Positions 27,283 to 36,469 of a stretch of DNA of 64,000 nt are shown one piece after another (positions within the stretch are counted from its first letter, which is position 1; the number at the start of each line of letters is the position of its first letter). The notes beneath the pieces were generated by a model, which did no database searches, was not told the origin of the DNA, and saw only the letters and a list, made by a program, of their open reading frames with translations. This DNA comes from Oxynema aestuarii AP17 (GTDB lineage Bacteria > Cyanobacteriota > Cyanobacteriia > Cyanobacteriales > Laspinemataceae). Made by a program: the position numbers and the translations under genes. Where the stretch lies: contig NZ_CP051167.1 of the NCBI RefSeq assembly GCF_012295525.1, positions 1,612,001 through 1,676,000 on the forward strand, in the 5' to 3' direction.

Positions 27283-28677
27283 TTAAGCGATCGCCTTACG
27301 AACTTGAGAATTTTTGGGCGTCGAAGCAACACGATAGGAAGCTAAATCGCTCAGTTTGGACTGTTGGATAGGAATAGTAATCGTAAATTCTGTACCGCTT
27401 TCGGGACTCGATTCGCATTCGATCGCCCCTTGATGCTTGTCCGTGACAATCTGATAGCCGATGGAGAGTCCCAATCCGGTGCCTTCTCCGACAGGTTTGG
27501 TGGTAAAAAATGGATCGAAAATCCGATTTTTTACTTCTTCGGGAATTCCCACGCCATTATCGCTAATCCGGATGCTCACTCTATCGTCGGTTTCGTTGAG
27601 TGACGTTTCGATCTCAATTTGCGGCGATCGCCCTTCTTCTTCGATGGAGTTGACCGCATCGATCGCGTTTGCCAGCAAATTCATAAACACTTGATTGAGT
27701 TGTCCGGCATAACATTCGACTAAGGGTAAATCGCCGTAGTTCTTAACGATTTCGATGCTGGAATCTTTAAGCCGATGCTGCAAAATCAGCAGGGTACTTT
27801 CGATCCCTTCGTGAATATCGACAAATTTCATATCCGATTCGTCGAGTCGGGAGAAAGTGCGCAAATTCAAGACAATTTCTCGAATGCGATCGGTTCCCAT
27901 TTTCATCGAATCGACGATTTTTTCCAGATCTTCGCGCACGAAGCTTAAATCGATTTCTTGTTGAAAATCCCGAATTTCTTGAGACGGTTCGGGATAGTGG
28001 CGTTCGTAGAGTTCGATCAGTTCTAATAAGTTTTGAACGTATTCGCTCGTATGCTCGATATTTCCGGCGATGAAACTGATAGGATTGTTGACTTCGTGGG
28101 CAATTCCGGCGACGAGTTGACCCAAGCTCGACATTTTTTCGCTTTGAATTAATTGACTTTGGGTTTCTTGTAAGTGAGCGAGGGTTTCTGTGAGTTCTCG
28201 CGTGCGTTCTTCTACTCGTCTTTCTAACTCTTGATTATACGCGCGCGTGAGTTCGACTTCGTAGCGTTTGAGTAAGTTGAGATAGGCGTCGGAATGATAG
28301 CGAATGCGAGCGACCAATTCGACGCGATCGGGAAGTTTGATTAAATAATCATTGGCGCCATTGCTGAAGGCTTCGGCTTTCTTTTGGGGGTCGTCATTGG
28401 TCGAAAGCATGACGACGGGAACTTCTCGGGTTGACTCGTGGGCTCGCAAAAAGCGCAGTAGCACTAATCCGTCAACGTCCGGCATCAGCAGGTCGAGTAA
28501 AATGACCGTGGGTTGAATTTTTTCGGCCAGAGGAATGACTTGTGCGCCATCTTGGCAGTAGTGAAATTCGATATCGGTTTCGTATTTGAGCAACCGTTTG
28601 ACGGCTTCGGCGACGATCGGGCGATCGTCTACTAATAAAACGACGATTCCTCGTCGGTCATTGGTAGATTTTGTCAT
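27283..28677 (-). CDS. Hybrid response-regulator/histidine kinase
   Basis: The start is placed at 28677 (MTKSTNDRRGIVVLLVDD), after GAGAGG, giving 464 residues; the frame continues upstream for 26 more codons. The order is an N-terminal receiver (phospho-acceptor Asp62 in ILLDLLMPDVDG), a coiled coil (about 135-180, RRVEERTRELTETLAHLQ), a HisKA box (His194 in GIAHEVNNP) and an ATPase domain (NAIDAV, DNGVGIP, GEGTGLGLS). No sensor or membrane segment is present, so the input is probably another kinase that phosphorylates the receiver. The output partner is not encoded nearby. Confidence 0.92.
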   Translation of the reverse strand: MTKSTNDRRGIVVLLVDDRPIVAEAVKRLLKYETDIEFHYCQDGAQVIPLAEKIQPTVILLDLLMPDVDGLVLLRFLRAHESTREVPVVMLSTNDDPQKKAEAFSNGANDYLIKLPDRVELVARIRYHSDAYLNLLKRYEVELTRAYNQELERRVEERTRELTETLAHLQETQSQLIQSEKMSSLGQLVAGIAHEVNNPISFIAGNIEHTSEYVQNLLELIELYERHYPEPSQEIRDFQQEIDLSFVREDLEKIVDSMKMGTDRIREIVLNLRTFSRLDESDMKFVDIHEGIESTLLILQHRLKDSSIEIVKNYGDLPLVECYAGQLNQVFMNLLANAIDAVNSIEEEGRSPQIEIETSLNETDDRVSIRISDNGVGIPEEVKNRIFDPFFTTKPVGEGTGLGLSIGYQIVTDKHQGAIECESSPESGTEFTITIPIQQSKLSDLASYRVASTPKNSQVRKAIA

Positions 28678-29308
28678 GGTCGATCGCCTCTCGATTCCCC
28701 TCGTGTTGGTTGTGTGCATGACGCTGTTGTTCATCAAGTTGTTGAGTTGTTTCACGGTGAAATTTGTCAGCCCGTATACTGACGCTGCTGTTTTGATGTG
28801 TTGAGATACTGACCGAACTGCCCCGGACTCAACCTCAATTTTTTAACTTGATTGAATATTTTTGAGATTTCAGCTAAAAAGATTACTTTTTGGCTGAAAA
28901 GTTCCAATAACTTAATCAGGGAAATCGCGATCGCCACTCGCTTACATTTTTAAAATCTATTGGCTTATGGTAAGCCTTCGGCTAAACTTTTGTAAAGATG
29001 TTGGGGAAAAAATCTGTCTAAAGACAGATCGAATCCAATATTTAGCCCAAAATTCAGTTTTTTCAGGAAATTACTCTCTAAATTTCCAACAAATTCGTCA
29101 AAATTTATCCGTAATCTCAGTAGTTTTGACGAGAGAAAATCAGTGAATTCTCGTCAGTGAAATTACAGGCGGATGGAGTTATCGATCGCCCGTCACCTTT
29201 TGGATGTGATGGGGACAAAAAAGTGACCGTGTAGCGATCGCCCTCGGCCAAATGGGGGCGCCGATGCTCCGGGTGCCGTGGCGATCGCCGCGAACGGCTC
29301 AGTCGGGT
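28678..29308. other. Long intergenic region with two inverted repeats
   Basis: About 630 AT-rich bases with no convincing gene. It includes a perfect hairpin ATCTGTC-TAAA-GACAGAT (29012-29029) and the inverted pair TGACGAGA / TCTCGTCA (29127-29134 and 29149-29156, 14-base spacer). The side next to 28677 should contain the kinase promoter. Confidence 0.5.
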
Positions 29309-30184
29309 TTAGGGATCCGGCTGGGTTTTGAGGTATTCGTAAAAATCGAGCAGTTCTTCCGGAGACAGTTCGGAGCGCGATCGCTTGCCGTTATAATGCA
29401 TCTCCAGATGTTTGCGTCCTTGGTCCGTGGTCCAGCCGAGACGGCGGATTTCAATAGTGGTTTTCGCAATCAAATTGGACAGATCCGCAGGTTCCTCGTC
29501 CGGATCGGTCTCGGGCGCCGCCGAGGCGATCGGCGTCGGTTTGGCGGGGGTGGGACGCTCTGGGGCAGGTGTACTTGAAGAAGACTCAAACTCGTCGAAG
29601 TCGCGACTCGGCATCGAAGGTGCCTCGCGATCGCCCCGGGAGGGTAAAGGCACGGTCTGGGAAGCGGAATCTGACGCGACGGTTTCTTCCCAAGGCTCCT
29701 CCGACGTGCTGGCCGACTCCCATCGACTGGGGGGAGGGGAAGCGGGACGGGCCGGATGGGGCGATCGCTCCCAACTAGGGTGACTGACTGGAGAGACCGG
29801 AGTTCGTCCCGGGTCGCCGACCGAGGCAGGTGCGCCGAGACGCTGGCCGCCACTCAACGGCTCCGAACCGCCAAAACTGCCGGGAGTTTCGACAGATAAA
29901 GACCGACGGGAAGGGATTTCGCGGGAAACTCCCGATAAAGACACGTCCAATCCCAAGGCCGATAAAGCCCTCAAACGGGCGCGGTCTTCCGCTTGTTCGA
30001 GGCTGTCATCCGTGGCCATGCCCGTAGCGACGGGATGACCGTCTACTTCCACGAGGACGCGAACGACATATTGACCTTCGTGGATTTTGAGCAAATCCGA
30101 AATGAGACTGCCCGTGGGATAACGAGCGCGAAATTCACTTAACATCATCGAGTTCTGAGAGTGGATATACAACATGCGAACCAT
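29309..30184 (-). CDS. Hypothetical protein with low-complexity centre and conserved ends
   Basis: The start is taken at 30184 (MVRMLYIHSQNSMMLSEFRA), 291 residues; the frame is open further but that part is Arg-rich and unlike protein. The N-terminal 80 residues (GQYVVRVLVEVDGHPVATGM, EQAEDRARLRALSALGL) look like a small alpha/beta fold of the dsRBD kind. The middle (about 90-230) is Ser/Pro/Glu-rich and disordered. The end (EIRRLGWTTDQGRKHLEMHY, SPEELLDFYEYLKTQ) is a compact helical module that I have the impression recurs in cyanobacterial Rad52-like proteins, which I cannot verify. Function unknown. Confidence 0.7.
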   Translation of the reverse strand: MVRMLYIHSQNSMMLSEFRARYPTGSLISDLLKIHEGQYVVRVLVEVDGHPVATGMATDDSLEQAEDRARLRALSALGLDVSLSGVSREIPSRRSLSVETPGSFGGSEPLSGGQRLGAPASVGDPGRTPVSPVSHPSWERSPHPARPASPPPSRWESASTSEEPWEETVASDSASQTVPLPSRGDREAPSMPSRDFDEFESSSSTPAPERPTPAKPTPIASAAPETDPDEEPADLSNLIAKTTIEIRRLGWTTDQGRKHLEMHYNGKRSRSELSPEELLDFYEYLKTQPDP

Positions 30185-31044
30185 AGACCCCTCCAACGCC
30201 CCAGGGGAGACGATGGGGGAGACCAGACCTGGCCGAGACGATCGCGGACAACGGCAAACCGGAGCGGCAAATAAGTTAAAAGGGCGACAGACCTGGGACA
30301 ATGTTATTTTACCGAGAGACGGGGAGGACGCGGGGGAACGACGACGGCTTCGCCCGCCGGGGCGATCGCGATCGAGACGGGTCTTTTGCCGACCCATCCC
30401 AAGAGTCGTGAAGAATGGGGCTGCTTATTGGGTAGAATAGTTTGCAGATGATTGGTTTTCGACGGCATGGCGTCGAGCGAGGAACACCACCCCACGTCCA
30501 GCAGCTCCAGCTCAACCCCGCGATTCGGATTCTAGGGTTCCCACTCCGTTAACGGATCGAAGCCACTGGCGAACCGAAATCCGATCGAGTTCCAGCCTGC
30601 CACCCGCTCCGTGTAGTTCCTGTCGGACGTCAACTACACCCTGAGTGACATCGGGACGAAACAGAGCGATTCTCGCGATCGCCACTGTCAGTCACTCGTG
30701 CTGTGCCATCGTCGTGATGCGTACTACGCCCGTCTCAATCCGCGAAAGTGCGGCACGAGGGACTGAAAAACCGAACAGCCAGAGAATGCGGGCTGGACAA
30801 TCGCCAAGGTCAGGTTTCTGGGGATAGGGATATCCAGGGGTTGCACGACCGATCGAGGTGGAACTCACCGCATGTTCCCCATCGGGTCAACCGGGATGGT
30901 GTAGGACGTTGGCTCTCGGCACAATTGAGCGGCCTCGTCGCTTTGTCCACATCCAATCAAACCGGGAAAAAATGTAGGGTTGTCCCGTCATTTCTTTCTC
31001 AGTTGAAGATCGCGAAAAGTCAAAGAAGAAGGATCGATCGCCGA
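30185..31044. other. Long divergent intergenic region / leader of the RNB gene
   Basis: About 860 bases. GC-rich and without a convincing gene. The RNB frame is open back to 30748 but codon use there is poor. A possible -10 (TAGAAT) is near 30434. The stretch 30440-31044 could be a long structured 5' leader; I found no match to rnpB, tmRNA or 6S RNA by eye. Confidence 0.4.
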
Positions 31045-33447
31045 ATGGAATTTTCAATCGCTACACTGCTGGCCAATTTTACCGATGATAAGTTGGTCGC
31101 ACCCAAGGTCTTAGAAAAAAAATTGGGGTGCCAAGATCGCACGACTCTGCGAAAACTCCAGATCGCTTTAGATGCCCTGGAGAAAATTGGCATCTTAGTC
31201 AAAGACAAAGGTCGCTATCGGCGAGCGTGGGACGATAATCTGGTCGAAGCCAAACTCCGTTGCTCCAGCAAGGGATTTTGTTTTGCAATTCAAGATAAAG
31301 AAGGGACGGAAGATATTTATATCCGCGAATGCCATCTGAGCAATGCTTGGAACGGCGATCGCGTCTTGGTCAATATCATTAAAGAAGGGAGTCGGCGGCG
31401 ATCGCCCGAAGGCGAAGTCCGCTTGATTCTCGAACGGTCCAACCCTTCCGTACTCGCCCGCGTCAAACAAGAAGGTTCCCAATATAAAGCCGTTCCTTTA
31501 GACGACCGTCTTTTATTTGAACTCGATATCAAAGCCAATGGCGTCGAACTCGAAAAAGCGATCGAACATCTCGTTCACGTAGAAGTCGTTCGCTATGCCC
31601 TCGGGCCGTATCCTCCCCTCGGTCGCGTCGCACAAATCCTCGGCAGTGACGCCGAAGAAGCTAACGACTTGGATATCGTCTGCTGCAAGCACGACTTACC
31701 GCGCCTGTTTGCCGACGTGGCCCACGCCGAGATCGACGGCTTGCCCAAACAACTGCGTAAAGCCGATCTCAAAAACCGTCTCGACTTACGCAAAGTCGAA
31801 ACGATCGCGATTTTACCTGAAGCCGTCAACGGCAGCGATCGCCCCCTGGTCGAACGGGCCTTTACCATCGAAAGCCTCAAAGACAATAAATTCCGCTTGG
31901 GAATTCACGTCTGCGATGCCGCCTTTTACATCAAACCCGATACTGCCCTCGATCGCGAAGCGCGCAAACGCGGCACCACCGTTCACCTCGGCGAGACCAT
32001 TTTACCTTTAGTTCCCGACAGCCTCGCCCGCGATCGCTGTTCCTTCTTCCCCGGCGAAGACCGCCTCGCCATCTCGATCCTGATTGTCGTTGACGAAGAT
32101 GCCAATGCGATCGAATACGAAATCCAACCCAGCGTCATCCATCTCGATCGCTACGTCACCAACGCCGAAGCCGATCCGATCCTTCAGGAAATGGCCGGAC
32201 ATACCGAACTGCAAGGGATCCCCGAATGGTGGCGGGACGTTCAACAGCAACAATACTCCAGCGAAAAACCCGAAGCGATCTCCGAAGAAATCGCCCAAAT
32301 GCTCGAACAACTGTTTGCTTTGAGCTATTCCTTGCAACAACGACGCCGGGAAAATGGGGCATTTGAGTTGAACTTACCCCCGAATCAATACGGAATTTGT
32401 CCCTCACCGTACCAAGATGAAGGCATCCAAGGCGTCGTCAGCGCCTGCTCGCACCTCAACACTGAGGGCATGTTGAGCGAATTTGTGATCTTGGCCAATC
32501 ACCTCGTCGCCCTTCACGTGCAAGAACTCGGCGTTCCCGCCGTTTATCGCGTGCAACCGCCACCGGATCTCGATGAAGTCGAAGATCTGATTAAATTGGC
32601 GAGTAATATGGGGGTCGAAATTCTCCTCGACGACGAAGAAGATGTGACCTCTGTAGACTATCAGGATTTTACCGAAGTCTTCGCCGCCTCTACCTGCGAG
32701 CGCGTGCTGACCTACCTGCTCGAATCGACCTTAAAACCGACTGCCTACAGCACGATTCCCTCATCTCATTTCGGTTTGGCGATGGAGTGCTACAGCCACT
32801 GCACCTCGCCGTTGCAACGCTATCCCGATTTGTTGATCCAACGCTTGCTACACGCCGTGTTCGACATCGGGCGCGATCGCAAATCTACTCGTTCCAAAGA
32901 CCGGGTCAACCTCCATCACAGCAGTTGTCACGGTCAAATTACCTGGAACGTCCTGCCTCCCGACGTTCACCACGAATTCGAGTCCGATTTCAGTTCCGTG
33001 GTCGGTCACCTCACCGAACGGGAAAAGTTAGTCCAAGAAGCGGAAGCGGACCTCGAAGGGTTGAAAAAAGCTGGACTGATGAAAGAACGCACGGGGGAAA
33101 CCTTCCAAGGCTTGATTACCGGGGTTCAGTCTTACGGATTTTTCGTCGAAATCGAGGTCGATTCGGACCGACGCGGACCGTTACGCCTCGAAGGTTTGGT
33201 TCACGTCTCCTCCCTCAAGGATGATTGGTACGAGTATCGCCGCCAGCAAACTTTGGTCGGACGCAAGAACCGCAAGCAATACAGCCTCGGGGATTGGGTC
33301 GAAGTGCAAGTGAAAAGCGTCGATTACTACCGCCAGCAAATCGATCTGGTCGCCGTTGGCGGGGGTAGCGAAGCCCCCAGTACCGACGACGATATCGATT
33401 ATCGCCCGCGCGATCGCAATTACGATTACGAAGACGACGAAGATTAA
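31045..33447 (+). CDS. RNB/S1-domain protein (RNase R/Zam-like) with degenerate catalytic motif
   Basis: The start is taken at ATG 31045 (MEFSIATLLANFTDDKLVAP), 800 residues. A winged-helix-like N-terminus, OB-type cold-shock region, RNB domain (about 250-610) and C-terminal S1 domain (about 684-770, FQGLITGVQSYGFFVEIE) are in the RNase II/R order. Most RNB motifs are present (ALDREARKRGTT, GEDRLAISI, and the Arg592 region SPLQRYPDL). However, where RNase R has a cluster of metal-binding aspartates (DARDFDDA), this protein reads TIAILPEAVNGSDRPLVERA (253-272). It may therefore bind RNA without degrading it. It resembles the cyanobacterial Zam group more than classic RNase II. Confidence 0.88.
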   Translation: MEFSIATLLANFTDDKLVAPKVLEKKLGCQDRTTLRKLQIALDALEKIGILVKDKGRYRRAWDDNLVEAKLRCSSKGFCFAIQDKEGTEDIYIRECHLSNAWNGDRVLVNIIKEGSRRRSPEGEVRLILERSNPSVLARVKQEGSQYKAVPLDDRLLFELDIKANGVELEKAIEHLVHVEVVRYALGPYPPLGRVAQILGSDAEEANDLDIVCCKHDLPRLFADVAHAEIDGLPKQLRKADLKNRLDLRKVETIAILPEAVNGSDRPLVERAFTIESLKDNKFRLGIHVCDAAFYIKPDTALDREARKRGTTVHLGETILPLVPDSLARDRCSFFPGEDRLAISILIVVDEDANAIEYEIQPSVIHLDRYVTNAEADPILQEMAGHTELQGIPEWWRDVQQQQYSSEKPEAISEEIAQMLEQLFALSYSLQQRRRENGAFELNLPPNQYGICPSPYQDEGIQGVVSACSHLNTEGMLSEFVILANHLVALHVQELGVPAVYRVQPPPDLDEVEDLIKLASNMGVEILLDDEEDVTSVDYQDFTEVFAASTCERVLTYLLESTLKPTAYSTIPSSHFGLAMECYSHCTSPLQRYPDLLIQRLLHAVFDIGRDRKSTRSKDRVNLHHSSCHGQITWNVLPPDVHHEFESDFSSVVGHLTEREKLVQEAEADLEGLKKAGLMKERTGETFQGLITGVQSYGFFVEIEVDSDRRGPLRLEGLVHVSSLKDDWYEYRRQQTLVGRKNRKQYSLGDWVEVQVKSVDYYRQQIDLVAVGGGSEAPSTDDDIDYRPRDRNYDYEDDED

Positions 33448-33549
33448 TTATTTACGCCGTCGGGGAATGGCGGTACTTCGATCGAAGTCTTTCATTCCTC
33501 GTTCGGGCGATCGCGATCGACCCAAGCTCCTCTGTCAGCTTGGGTTAGT

Positions 33550-33577
33550 TTTTGGATTTTAGTTTTTGGATTTTAGA
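33550..33577 (+). repeat. Heptanucleotide tract (TTTTGGA/TTTTAGT, 4 copies)
   Basis: TTTTGGA, TTTTAGT, TTTTGGA, TTTTAGA in register, followed by TTGAGGT. It is a T-rich variant of the seven-base repeats, downstream of the RNB gene. Confidence 0.65.
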
Positions 33578-33768
33578 TTGAGGTTGCCGTCATTCTCGAC
33601 CGTTTAGCTCGAAAAACTGAGAAATACTCTCGTAATCTTTCTTAAAGTGAGTTAGGCGTTCGCACCCTCTTGTATGCCCCGTTTCACGGGAACCGAAGCG
33701 CGACGATCGCCCGTCCCTTAAACCTCGCTTGGATCTCAGGGATTGAGACCATTTCGGAACTGCCTTCA

Positions 33769-33804
33769 TTTTCTCACGCCAAAACTGAGAAAATGCATTA
33801 TAAT
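33769..33804 (+). promoter_or_regulatory. Promoter with overlapping operator-like palindrome
   Basis: TTTTCTCA (33769-33776), nine bases, TGAGAAAA (33786-33793), then a perfect -10 box TATAAT at 33799-33804, 33 bases before the ATG at 33838. The palindrome covers the -35 position, as a repressor or activator site would. Confidence 0.6.
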
Positions 33805-33837
33805 AACATCAATTTATACAGCTATTGAGAGGATCTC

Positions 33838-34083
33838 ATGCTCAATCCGAAACTCGTTCTCAGCTTACTCCTGGGCGCCCAAGCGAGCGTGTTACTGCCC
33901 GGTATGTCTCAGGCGGCGATCGCCGACTTGTCCTCAGAAGGGTCGGCTTCCTCGTCTCAGACGGCGATCGAAATCGAAGTCAACGACTTAGACCGTCGGG
34001 CGTCCGAACCGATGTTAATGGCGGACAACGACAACGACGAAGACTACGACACCAACAACGATTACGACGCCAATCGAGCTTAG
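33838..34083 (+). CDS. Small exported Asp/Asn-rich protein
   Basis: An 81-residue protein. It has a clear signal peptide (MLNPKLVLSLLLGAQASVLL, cleavage after about residue 28 at SQAAIA). The mature part is acidic and ends in a run of Asp/Asn with Tyr (ADNDNDEDYDTNNDYDANRA). GAGAGGA lies before the ATG and a TATAAT box 33 bases upstream. No family recognised. The next gene, 141 bases downstream on the same strand, encodes a JmjC/cupin_4 oxygenase, an enzyme class that can hydroxylate amino-acid side chains in proteins. Confidence 0.7.
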   Translation: MLNPKLVLSLLLGAQASVLLPGMSQAAIADLSSEGSASSSQTAIEIEVNDLDRRASEPMLMADNDNDEDYDTNNDYDANRA

Positions 34084-34224
34084 TCAACGGCGATCGAGAT
34101 TAGCGATCGCATAGCGTTGATGGGGAAATAAAGCGGAGACATCACCTGGGGGGATGCCGATCGCCCGAACATCCAATCTATCCATCGGGTCGATTCGCAT
34201 TTTCGATGCAAAACCCACCCAACA

Positions 34225-35385
34225 ATGAGTTACTTACAAACCTTATTTACACCCCATTCTCTCGAAGATTTTTTTACTCGCCATTGGACGCAAAAAGCCC
34301 TTCACGTTAGCGCCCGAGACCCGGAAAAATTCAAGTCCTTATTTTCCTGGAAAAAACTCAATTATTTACTCAACTATCACGGTCTGCACGCACCGGATTT
34401 GAAGTTTGCTCCCACCAGTAAAGGCTTCGGAGAAAGTCGAGATTTACGCGACTGGCGCGATCGCCTCAACCAAGGAGCGACCTTAATTATTAATAGCTTA
34501 GACCGCCATTGTCCGGAAGTGGCCGAGGCGATCGCCCTCGTGCGCGACGAAATAGGTTATCGAACCCAAGTCAATTTATATTGTTCCCCCCCGCGACAAC
34601 AAGGGTTTAATTGCCATTACGACACTCACGAAGTTTTAGTCTTACAAATTGAAGGGGAAAAACAGTGGTTTGTCTATTCCGAAACCATTCCCTATCCCGT
34701 TTCCGAAAGTCGCAGCCGCGATCGACTGCCCCCGGAGAGTCCACCTTATTTAGAATGCACGTTAAAAGCGGGAGATTTGCTTTATATCCCTCGCGGACAT
34801 TGGCATTATGCCTTAGCAGGCGATCGCGCCTCCTTGCATCTAACCGTCGGGATTGACTGCCAAACCGGACTGGATTGGTGGGAATGGATCGCCCGAGAAT
34901 TGCAAGACGATCCGCAATGGCGGCAAAATTTGCCCCTCACTTGGGAGGGGAATCGCGATCGCCTCGAACGGCAATTGCAACAGTTATCCGAACGGGCGAT
35001 CGCCTTGTTTCAAGACCCGGCAATACGACAAAAATATATTGAAGATCTCGCCTACCGCGATCGCCCCCCCTTACCGATCGACCTGCCGAGTCAACTCGGG
35101 ATCGGCATTTTCGATAACCCCTGGGAAAGCGAATTTATCTGGGTTTTTCCCGAAACAATGGAGGTTAAAAAGCTCGATTCGGATTACTATCAATTACGAA
35201 TTGCTTCTAAAAAAATCACCCTCAAAGGTCTGCGCGATCGCCTCGCCGACGGTTTGTTTAAACAAGAGCGCTTTAACTTATCCGATTTAGCCGAAGCGGT
35301 GCCAGAAGCGGACTTTTATAGTGAAATCGTCCCGGCGATCGAACGCTTGGTGACCGAAGGAGTTTTGCAAGTACGCGCGGATTAA
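34225..35385 (+). CDS. JmjC/cupin_4-domain 2-oxoglutarate/Fe(II) oxygenase
   Basis: A protein of 386 residues, close in length to the bacterial ribosomal oxygenase YcfD/RoxA. The cupin core has the iron facial triad: His and Asp in NCHYDTHEVLVLQIEGEKQW and the distal His in SLHLTVGID, with IPRGHWHYAL between. The C-terminal winged-helix-like region (LKGLRDRLADGLFKQERFN) also fits that family. It should hydroxylate a protein residue, in YcfD an arginine of ribosomal protein uL16. Its tail overlaps the convergent nucleotidyltransferase gene by four bases. Confidence 0.88.
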   Translation: MSYLQTLFTPHSLEDFFTRHWTQKALHVSARDPEKFKSLFSWKKLNYLLNYHGLHAPDLKFAPTSKGFGESRDLRDWRDRLNQGATLIINSLDRHCPEVAEAIALVRDEIGYRTQVNLYCSPPRQQGFNCHYDTHEVLVLQIEGEKQWFVYSETIPYPVSESRSRDRLPPESPPYLECTLKAGDLLYIPRGHWHYALAGDRASLHLTVGIDCQTGLDWWEWIARELQDDPQWRQNLPLTWEGNRDRLERQLQQLSERAIALFQDPAIRQKYIEDLAYRDRPPLPIDLPSQLGIGIFDNPWESEFIWVFPETMEVKKLDSDYYQLRIASKKITLKGLRDRLADGLFKQERFNLSDLAEAVPEADFYSEIVPAIERLVTEGVLQVRAD

Positions 35386-36221
35386 CGATCGCCGTCTAAA
35401 ATCCCTTCGGTGCGATCGGCCAGTTCGGCGCCAAATCCTGCTAAAAATAATAACAATCCCGCGCGATCGCCCGTCGGAAAAATGGCCAACTGCACCGCTT
35501 TATACATTTGCCGTTCCCACTGGGGAAATGCGCGGGCAAAATACTCGTAACTCAAGTACAGATCGCGCGTATAAATGCCTTCGCGAACCATCACCAACTC
35601 AAATCCGGCACGCACTAAGCGACGACAAATCCAACGACAGCGACGGCGAACTTGTCTGTCGAAATTGAGTTGACCGGGGGACAAATTGCGCAAAAAATCG
35701 AGGGTTTGCACCAGATCGTCCTTTAAAGAAACAGCGTAAGTCACCAAAGCGCGATCGGGTTTGACGGGAGGCAAGATCGGATTGAAATCGCGACCCCAAA
35801 CGCACAATCCCTGAGTTTTCAGTAAGGACGACCACCAACCAGGCGCAGGGGATGACGGCGAGATCTGTAGCGCCGTTTCCGAAAGGGCCGACGTTTCAAC
35901 GCGGTGACAAAATTGATAGCGCTGTTGGAGATGGCGACCGATCGCCTGGAGCTGCGATCGGGCCGCTTCTAGGGGATAATTCTCTTGGAGAATCACCACG
36001 CCGTCGAGATCGGATATCCGGGCGATCGCCTCTCCGCGAGGTACCGACCCGCGCAAGTACAAACTGACGGCGCGATCGTCCAACGCCTTCAAACATAAAG
36101 CTTTCCAGACCTCCACCAACTCCGTCCAGGGAGATGCGATCCGGTCCGTCCCACATTCATTGATCAGATAACCCCGGGCATCCGTCGGCCACAACCGACC
36201 CATTTTAACCAATCGAGACAT
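35382..36221 (-). CDS. Nucleotidyltransferase-fold protein
   Basis: A protein of 279 residues. The nucleotidyltransferase superfamily motif is LRGSVPRGEAIARISDLDGV (Gly-Ser helix turn, then Asp-x-Asp metal ligands). The rest is helical with many Arg/Trp (RRRCRWICRRLVRAGFELV), as in substrate-binding helical domains. Members adenylylate or nucleotidylate small molecules, RNA or proteins. No HEPN antitoxin partner gene is adjacent, so a MNT-type toxin-antitoxin role is unlikely. Confidence 0.8.
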   Translation of the reverse strand: MSRLVKMGRLWPTDARGYLINECGTDRIASPWTELVEVWKALCLKALDDRAVSLYLRGSVPRGEAIARISDLDGVVILQENYPLEAARSQLQAIGRHLQQRYQFCHRVETSALSETALQISPSSPAPGWWSSLLKTQGLCVWGRDFNPILPPVKPDRALVTYAVSLKDDLVQTLDFLRNLSPGQLNFDRQVRRRCRWICRRLVRAGFELVMVREGIYTRDLYLSYEYFARAFPQWERQMYKAVQLAIFPTGDRAGLLLFLAGFGAELADRTEGILDGDR

Positions 36222-36469
36222 GGTGAAAACTCTTGTTGTACAAGCATTGTATCGGAGTGGCGATCGCGATTCGCCATCCCCGAGTCAAGGCGCAAAAAAT
36301 TTCCCCCCCACTCTCAATCTCGGACAACCCACCCATCGACCAACCGACGATCTGGCCGAGGAAATGGAGACCTGCTCGATCCTCACCTAGCCCGTGGAAG
36401 CCTACAATACAATTTACGCACTTCCTCCGAGGTTGCATTTTTTTGCCCTTGATTTGAACTGTAACCCTT

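Noticed and set aside
30748-31044. N-terminal extension of the RNB/S1 protein by 99 residues
   Set aside because: Arg/Ser-rich, unlike the family N-terminus, which begins at MEFSIATLL (31045).
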